A stretch of 64,000 nt of DNA. Source: Mermis nigrescens. Taxonomy: Eukaryota > Nematoda > Enoplea > Mermithida > Mermithidae. Under the pieces are notes generated by a model. The model saw only the letters and a list, made by a program, of their open reading frames with translations, made no database searches and was not told the DNA's origin. The translations under genes and the position numbers were made by a program. Within the stretch, counting starts at the first letter, position 1; every line of letters starts with the position of its first letter. Where the stretch lies: the NCBI GenBank assembly GCA_036768485.1, contig JAVLUZ010000401.1:806001-870000 (forward strand), written 5' to 3'. Below, piece by piece: positions 58,285 to 64,000 of the stretch.

Positions 58285-60257
58285 CTAATGACACCAGATA
58301 CAGCACCAGCCGTATCTCAGCCCTAGATAGCCTAAACCAAGCACAATTATAATGACAAAACACCAAAATATTGCATTAGTTAAGGTCTGGCCGATTCCAC
58401 CTGTAAGTGAAGATATAGCATGACCAGTTTGCTGAAATAAACCACTTACTGCGGTCTGGAGGTGTGAAACCGCCAGACCATTAACGTCTTTTACGCCATC
58501 CCCAATATCGCGCAAAACTTGGCAAAATTGTGCCGGATCTATGTTTAGGGTGGACGTAAAATTCACGAGTTGTTGCATTTGCTGTCGCAACCGCCAGGTT
58601 TTGAGAGCGGTGAGCTCGAGTGACGTCTGAAAAGGCGGTTGGCGCCCTAGATCCCGAAAAACCATTGGGGCGTCAAAAATGATGGTGGTGGGTGAATCTA
58701 GGAGTATCGAAACGTCCAACCGTTGTTGTAATAGTGGTTTGACATCAACTACGCCGTGGGAACTTATCCATCGGTGCTGGCTGGCGTCATAATGGACGCC
58801 AGAAGGTGCTTGAAAGCAGGGCACCTGCGGAGCAGTTGAAACTAAGTCTTGCGTTCCTGGCAAAATAAAATACAGAGTTTCGTTAATAACAAGAGGCAAG
58901 AGCGCATAGCACTCCTTGCCGACACAATAATTCCAAAAAATAAGGTCGGGCTGAACCTGAACGCATGGCCAAATGAGGAGGGTTTCCCCTGCAAATCGGG
59001 CTGCTACATCATTACGCTGAGTCCATAACCTTGCAGCTAAAGTAGCATCTAAACGCAATAACTGACGCACAGTTTGAAGCTGCGCATCAGCTATACAACA
59101 AATATGCGTCCATATTTGAGAAAAACGGGTGGTTTCCCAGCAATTAAAAGAAGCTTCTAAATACTGTAATCGAGAATTTATTTCTGCAGATTCTCCGGAT
59201 TTTATAAGATTAGCTGGTGCGGGGATTTCCGAAAAATTTTGAGAAATATTTGATTCTGGTTGTCAAAGCAATGAGAAAATTAGGTAAACAAACATGTTTT
59301 GGCACAGGTAATTTTCGAATAGCAGTGAAAGCTTCTTGAATATTCTCAATAATATAATAAGGTCCCGACCGCTTAATTACGTAAGAACCACCTTGTACAT
59401 ATGGACATGGGGCTTTCAGGTCGTTCGGCTCCCATATAACTATTGCATCATCAATTTCACATTGTACAGAATCTGGCTTACATGCAGAGAGATCACCAAG
59501 ATTAGATGTTAAATGAATACCATCATAAGTAGCTATTTGACCTTCTTGTATCATACCATTGCTAATACTTTGACATACGTCCTTGCAACAATATTCATAA
59601 CGTACTTGCAAAGTAATATTAGTGTGCCATAAATGAGATTTCACTTTATATAATTTTTGACCCCAAAAATATTCAGTTAAAATCATTCGTTGACAGCGAT
59701 AACTATTTATGGGGTCAGTGACTTGAGAATCTCGAGTTATCCCACGAGATCCCAAAAATCCGGTGTTAGTACATATCGTATGCGTTACTCCTGCACATTT
59801 ATAGGCTTTAATGCGTGCTGCATCTAAATTAGGTGTCCAAATACGAGCTGCAAACGTACGTATAAGTGCTGGGGTGGGTGGTTGACAAGCCAACCCGGAC
59901 GGTAAAGAAAAGTGAGCCCCAGATGTCTGATGTTCACAAATTTGATAAGCTTGTATTGCAAATGAGGTGCGATTAAAAGTGAAATAGCCAAAAAATAGTG
60001 TTGAAAAACTCAAGAAAATGGCCAAAAACGCAAAAAATGTAGCAATATATCTTGTGACGATTTGCAATCTTTTAAAATAATTCCAAAACTGATGATTAGG
60101 CTCAAAAAGCAAAAATGCCGGTTGATTAATATTAGCTTGCAGTGACATATTATCACAATCTACCGGACTCATACCTTCGTCAATAGCACATACAACATCT
60201 CCCTCCTTACTATGCTCCTCAACCCAATCTGCATCACTCGGCTCCTCTGAGTCTGTT
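58285..60257 (-). pseudogene. env: Element C: env-type glycoprotein located between gag and pol
   Basis: The ATG at 60172 opens a 320-codon block. It has an N-terminal signal-anchor (I-A-T-F-F-A-F-L-A-I-F-L-S-F-S), many cysteines, T-I-C-T-N-T-G-F-L-G-S-R-G-I, C-C-K-D-V-C-Q-S, E-G-Q-I-A-T-Y-D-G, L-G-D-L and A-P-C-P-Y. After a frame change near 59.22 kb the second block (59220-58285) has R-L-D-A-T-L-A-A-R, L-I-W-P-C-V-Q-V-Q, F-I-L-P-G-T-Q-D-L, a long helix and a membrane anchor (F-W-C-F-V-I-I-I-V-L-G-L-G-Y-L-G-L) with a short Cys-rich tail. It stops at TAG 58287-58285. Conserved cysteine pattern with B, D and A. Viral source uncertain; a mononegavirus- or chuvirus-like fusion glycoprotein is my guess only. 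Confidence 0.82.
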
Positions 60258-60415
60258 TAGAACCGCAAAAACACGCCGGGGGTTTGTTTGGCATGACGAT
60301 GGTTCAACCCCGGGCGATTTCGGCCCGGTGGTGGTTGTGACGCCGGACGATGGGTTGGACAATTGAATGTTGCATGCATAGGCGGCGTAGGACAAGTAGT
60401 GCGAAATGACGAACC

Positions 60416-61320
60416 CTATTGGGGCGGTTGATGGCAATTTCGGCTTATATGGCCTAACCGGCCGCATTGAAAACAATGTATTTGATTCAAACGTTGCTGC
60501 TGTGGGGTCGGACGGGGGCGCTGGGACCCAGGCGGACAGCAACCTCCAGCTGAACCATGGGAGCTCGTCGCGAACGAGCTGCCAGACGGCTGTTGTTCAG
60601 CCTCTAGCTGAAGCTGTGTTTCAGCCTGACGAGCTAACATTTTGGCTTCTGCAAAAGTATTTGGTTTTCGATCTGAAACAAAGCGCCAAAGATCACTATT
60701 TAAACCATCAACAAAGAAATGTCGACTCAGTGCATCTAAAATACTCGGCTGTTACCCCTGGGTAAGCTTGCATAGCTAGTTGCTGTAGCTCAAGGGCATA
60801 CCTGATGACGGGTTCCCGAGGTCCCTGCTTACGATTATGCAATTGCAGTGCTTTTAATTCAGTATTTTCAACAGGTACAAAATGACGACGGAGTCACTCA
60901 ATTAAGGCATTAAAATCTAACCCTAGCCGCTCCTTGTCTGGAATAGATTCGTAAGCCACTTCCACAAAATCTCTTAAATATGTCGGGAGTAGTACTCTTC
61001 GTTTTTGGTCATCCCAACCATTAGCTACAGCAATGCGGATAAAATGATCAGTCCACCAATCAAAATTTTCATCCGATTGCCCATGAAAATACTCACCTAT
61101 GCTAGCAGCTCCGCCAGTGCTAGCAGACACTACAGGGGGCGCCAGTGGCACTGTCTGCTGAGCGTCTTCCATCTGACAGCTGCTGACGTATTACCGTTAC
61201 TTCTAAACGCTCCAATTGTTCTCTCATCTGCTCCATGGTATTAGTTGGCCGTAAGCTTGTAGAGATTTTACGACTGCTCATTGGACTTTGATAATCTAAA
61301 AATATGTAAATATGGCGCAA
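60416..61320 (-). pseudogene. gag: Element C: gag
   Basis: The N-terminal coiled coil (M-E-Q-M-R-E-Q-L-E-R-L-E) shifts frame near 61.17 kb into G-E-Y-F-H-G-Q-S-D-E-N-F-D-W-W, the matrix/capsid start shared with element D. TGA at about 60896-60898 interrupts the capsid, and another frame change is near 60.76 kb. The C-terminal part (60.75-60.42 kb) is intact with A-K-M-L-A-R-Q-A-E-T-Q and a canonical CX2CX4HX4C knuckle (C-F-Q-C-G-R-L-G-H-I-S-R-N-C, about 60.44-60.48 kb). Structural RNA-packaging protein. Confidence 0.82.
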
Positions 61321-61834
61321 GAAAATTATTCAAGATCCGTTAATTGACTGCAACTTTGTAGCTATTTCACGTTTCTTTCAATTATCTGAAAAATAGCACA
61401 AGAAAAATATTTAAAATCATTTGTCTGAGGATATTTCATGTCTAATCCTTCAATTTCGGATTATATTTCAAAATATCGTTAACAGAATAATTAAATAATA
61501 TAATTGTAGGAATCAAATTCGTTGGCGCTCCGGATTTCAAAATAGCGTTGAACAGAAAGCTTGCAAAATTCAATGAAATATGCAAACAGTAAAAGGAATT
61601 TAGGCAGAGAGAGAGAGACTTAAATAATCTAAATAAGCATCAATCAAACAAAGATAATTGTAGCAATTAAGCTAAGAGCATACAATAACTGAACCAAGTA
61701 TGGACTAATATTTTATTTCGTTAGCTATGCGCTTGACGCTTCACTATAATAGTTGATTATGCAGTGTTATTGATTCATAAATAATCGGTGCCGATGAGCT
61801 GATAGATACTTTCCGCACATAATATTGATAATGA
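61321..61834. other. Non-coding stretch upstream of element C gag
   Basis: AT-rich with a (GA)n run at about 61607-61617. No primer-binding site or LTR recognised. Confidence 0.4.
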
Positions 61835-61860
61835 TTAGCGGAAATTTTGACGCGGCGCCC

Positions 61861-62466
61861 TTAGCATTTGGCGCTGCTGCCATAAAAAGCGGCTTCTGAC
61901 GGTGTCGGAGTTAGCCCAGTTGAGCTGGGCCTGCTGTTGTAGATGCTGCCATTGTGGCTGGTGACGCCACCGTTGGTGTTCCACGGGTAGCCGGCGCCCC
62001 ATGTGATGCCACCATTGGTGTTCCAAGGGTAGCCGGTGCCCCATTGGTTGGCGGCGGCGCTCCAATGGTTGGCGCCAACCTCCGGCGGTTGGGTGTTGAT
62101 GGTAAGTGCCCAACCAAGCCGGAGTGGAATCCTCCCCTCCATACTGCCATTGTCGTGAGCCATACAGGCCCAGCAAACCTGGGCCTCTTGGTCGAGAAGC
62201 TCGACCAAGCGAGTCACAGACAAAATGGGAGAACAAAAAGGCTCGGTTATTCATTTGGCCATTTCTTCGTTGGTTTTGTTGGCCGTTTGCCAACGGCGTA
62301 AAGCGCTGACATAATCTGATAATTTGGCCCGTATTTCTTGGAGCATTGCGGCCGACATTTTGGATAAACGCGAACATAAAATTTCTTTTAAAAAAAACAA
62401 ACAGCTGGTTTTTGCGCTTTTAAAAAGGTGATGATTATTATGTGCATGGATAATCGCCCGAAACAA
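61861..62466 (-). CDS. Hypothetical protein with W/N/G-rich repeats upstream of element C
   Basis: Minus-strand frame with an N-terminal helical part (L-Q-E-I-R-A-K-L-S-D-Y-V-S-A-L-R-R-W-Q). TGA at 62251-62253 follows, then in the same frame a Leu/Glu segment (R-L-V-E-L-L-D-Q-E-A-Q-V-C) and a Gly/Asn/Trp-rich C-terminus with the 14-residue repeat G-Y-P-W-N-T-N-G-G. A 42-bp DNA repeat (61962-62045) underlies it. It is GC-richer than its surroundings. It could be an extra 5' gene of element C or a host gene fragment; no family recognised. The in-frame stop suggests decay or another start. Confidence 0.4.
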
Positions 62467-63999
62467 ATTAGGGTCACCGCCTTAGATCCCTATGCTGCTT
62501 TACATGCGCACTTATCATATAAGCGTTGCCCTTACGCTTATTACTAGGTTACATATTCTGTTTTATGCTGTTTCCGTCGGCATTACATTTATAAGGCGAG
62601 CAACACATTAAAACAAGTTTTACAAACCGCGGTTTCACGCCTCGAGTGACCACTGACCATGCCATATTGAGCGCTCAATTTATGTAGGTCATCTCGGGCA
62701 AGCCAACAACTGCGCCATACAGCATACACACGTGTGTCAACACAAAAAAACATGCCCCTAAACAGTGTCAATGTAACCTCGTGCCGATTAATAAATAAAC
62801 AAACAATGGGGCATACGGTAGCGGCCAGCTCGCTACGCAATTGACCGGTCAACACAGTCTACGTCACCTATGACGGTATAAAAACGGCTGGCGGGCAATA
62901 GTGCGCAAAATGAAATATCACAGGTAAGGTGTGTGCGTATAATGTGCAATTTGAGATTGCGTTTTGGGGATGACGCGCTCGTTGGTGCAAAATCATGTTG
63001 CAAAGTTTTGAATAAACATTATGCAGTCTTAAAAGGACAAAATTACGTATTTTGATCGTCTTTTTCATCTTGTTTATCAAATATTTACGAAGTTGGAATG
63101 TGGTTAGTGACCAGAAAGTGTCCAAGAACTGTTTTGATTTGAATGTGATGTGTCGGCTCGTGAAAGGCAATGAAAACTTATCAATGAATTTTTTGGATCG
63201 CCATAAAAGTAACATTAGGTCATTTTCAAGGTAGACACAGTTTAGAAGTTCAAGTTAGAATATAAACTTGGTAAAGTTAAATGACCAAAAGAAAATATGA
63301 GTATAAAGATTTCTCATAGTGAACTCTTCTGATCTTATACGCGAATTTACTTTAGGTCATTTTCAAGGTAGGCAAAATCATTTGAGCTGAAAATTAATAT
63401 GCAAATGACCGAAAATGGTGCGATTTCTTGGCGTAAAGATTGAGCATTAGAGTTGAATTTTGAAATGTTGTCCTTGAAGATAAAATTGTTGAGTCGAATT
63501 ACGAAGGCAAAATGCATCTCGTGCTCTCTCTCAAAATCTCTCTCTAACCTGGCAAGAATGCGCGCCGGACTTGGATAAGGTTGCGGAGATAGGTACGCAC
63601 AAATAATTTTGCATGCATGTGAATGAACTGATAAAGTGCGCATTAGCGGTCAAAAATCCGAAGATTTCAAAATCGGAAAATGTTTATAAGAAACGTTGCA
63701 TATTTACTTCAAGGTCATTGTGAATATTTGCTATGAATTCACAAAAGCTACCCCCAAATGTGCTTAGAAAATTGGTAGGTACGACGTGAAGCACGAGCAT
63801 GCACATACAAACTCCAATAAGCAACTAGTAAGTGGGGTAAAATGGGGCTTATGGAGGCAAGAGAATTAACATTTTTGCACAGATTTGGCAAAAATATGAT
63901 TTTTCGTAGTAAATAAAGTTTATGCAAATTAGGCATTAGAGCATAGCTAATGTAATTAGCATGCACATTAAATGATGTGGTTAACTGGTCAGGTGTCAT
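62467..63999. other. Terminal stretch with promoter-like TATA and ~140-bp direct repeat
   Basis: No gene confirmed. TATAAAAAC at about 62876 followed by ATGAAATATCACAG and the donor-like CAGGTAAGG near 62920 could be the 5' end of a host gene on the plus strand; weak evidence. TTAGGTCATTTTCAAGGTAG occurs at 63214 and 63353 within a loosely repeated ~140-bp block. Confidence 0.35.
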
Positions 64000-64000
64000 G

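Overview
The window is AT-rich, repeat-dense eukaryotic (animal) DNA. It holds a spliced gene with GT-AG introns, LTR retroelements, a LINE, miniature transposons, satellites and a 226-bp pure AT dinucleotide tract. There is no operon structure, rRNA or convincing tRNA. The BEL/Pao element carries a bunyavirus-type glycoprotein and a Y-I-D-N polymerase motif. That combination is best known from nematodes, so a nematode host is my best guess, not a proven one.

0-8.3 kb, virus-like gene cluster: a protein-primed family B DNA polymerase of Maverick/Polinton type is spread over at least 11 exons (514-6824, +). All ten introns are GT-AG and phase-consistent. One reading-frame slip and one nonsense codon mark it as decaying. 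Convergent to it lies a divergent TATA-binding-protein-like gene (7159-7686, -). Diverging from that is a 104-codon orphan gene (7969-8283, +). The last two each have a TATA box exactly 41 nt before the ATG.

8.3-24.7 kb, non-coding repeat land: a tRNA-like remnant, a ~135-bp tandem repeat array, a 3.1-kb TIR element with TA duplications, a nested GC-motif TIR element, a 31-55 bp minisatellite, a second ~3.1-kb TIR element and a 1.3-kb foldback element. A ~242-bp MITE family with 8-bp target duplications is scattered through the whole window (nine copies).

24.7-64 kb, retroelements: four loci (A, + 24.7-29.1 kb; B, + 39.5-48.0 kb; D, - 53.7-48.3 kb; C, - 62.5-53.7 kb) belong to one Ty3/Gypsy-like group. 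In all four an env-type glycoprotein gene follows gag directly. In the two that keep pol (B and C), protease-RT-RNase H-integrase lies after env, so the order is gag-env-pol instead of gag-pol-env. In C the env and pol reading frames are the same and are separated by a single TAG. In B a second, catalytically altered protease-like domain follows integrase. Between A and B are a LINE 3' fragment (31.6-32.3 kb, -) and a 5'-truncated BEL/Pao element with a class II-type glycoprotein (32.4-39 kb, +). All the retroelements carry stops or frameshifts. No ordinary host gene is evident; the last 1.5 kb has only a promoter-like TATA and possible splice donor.
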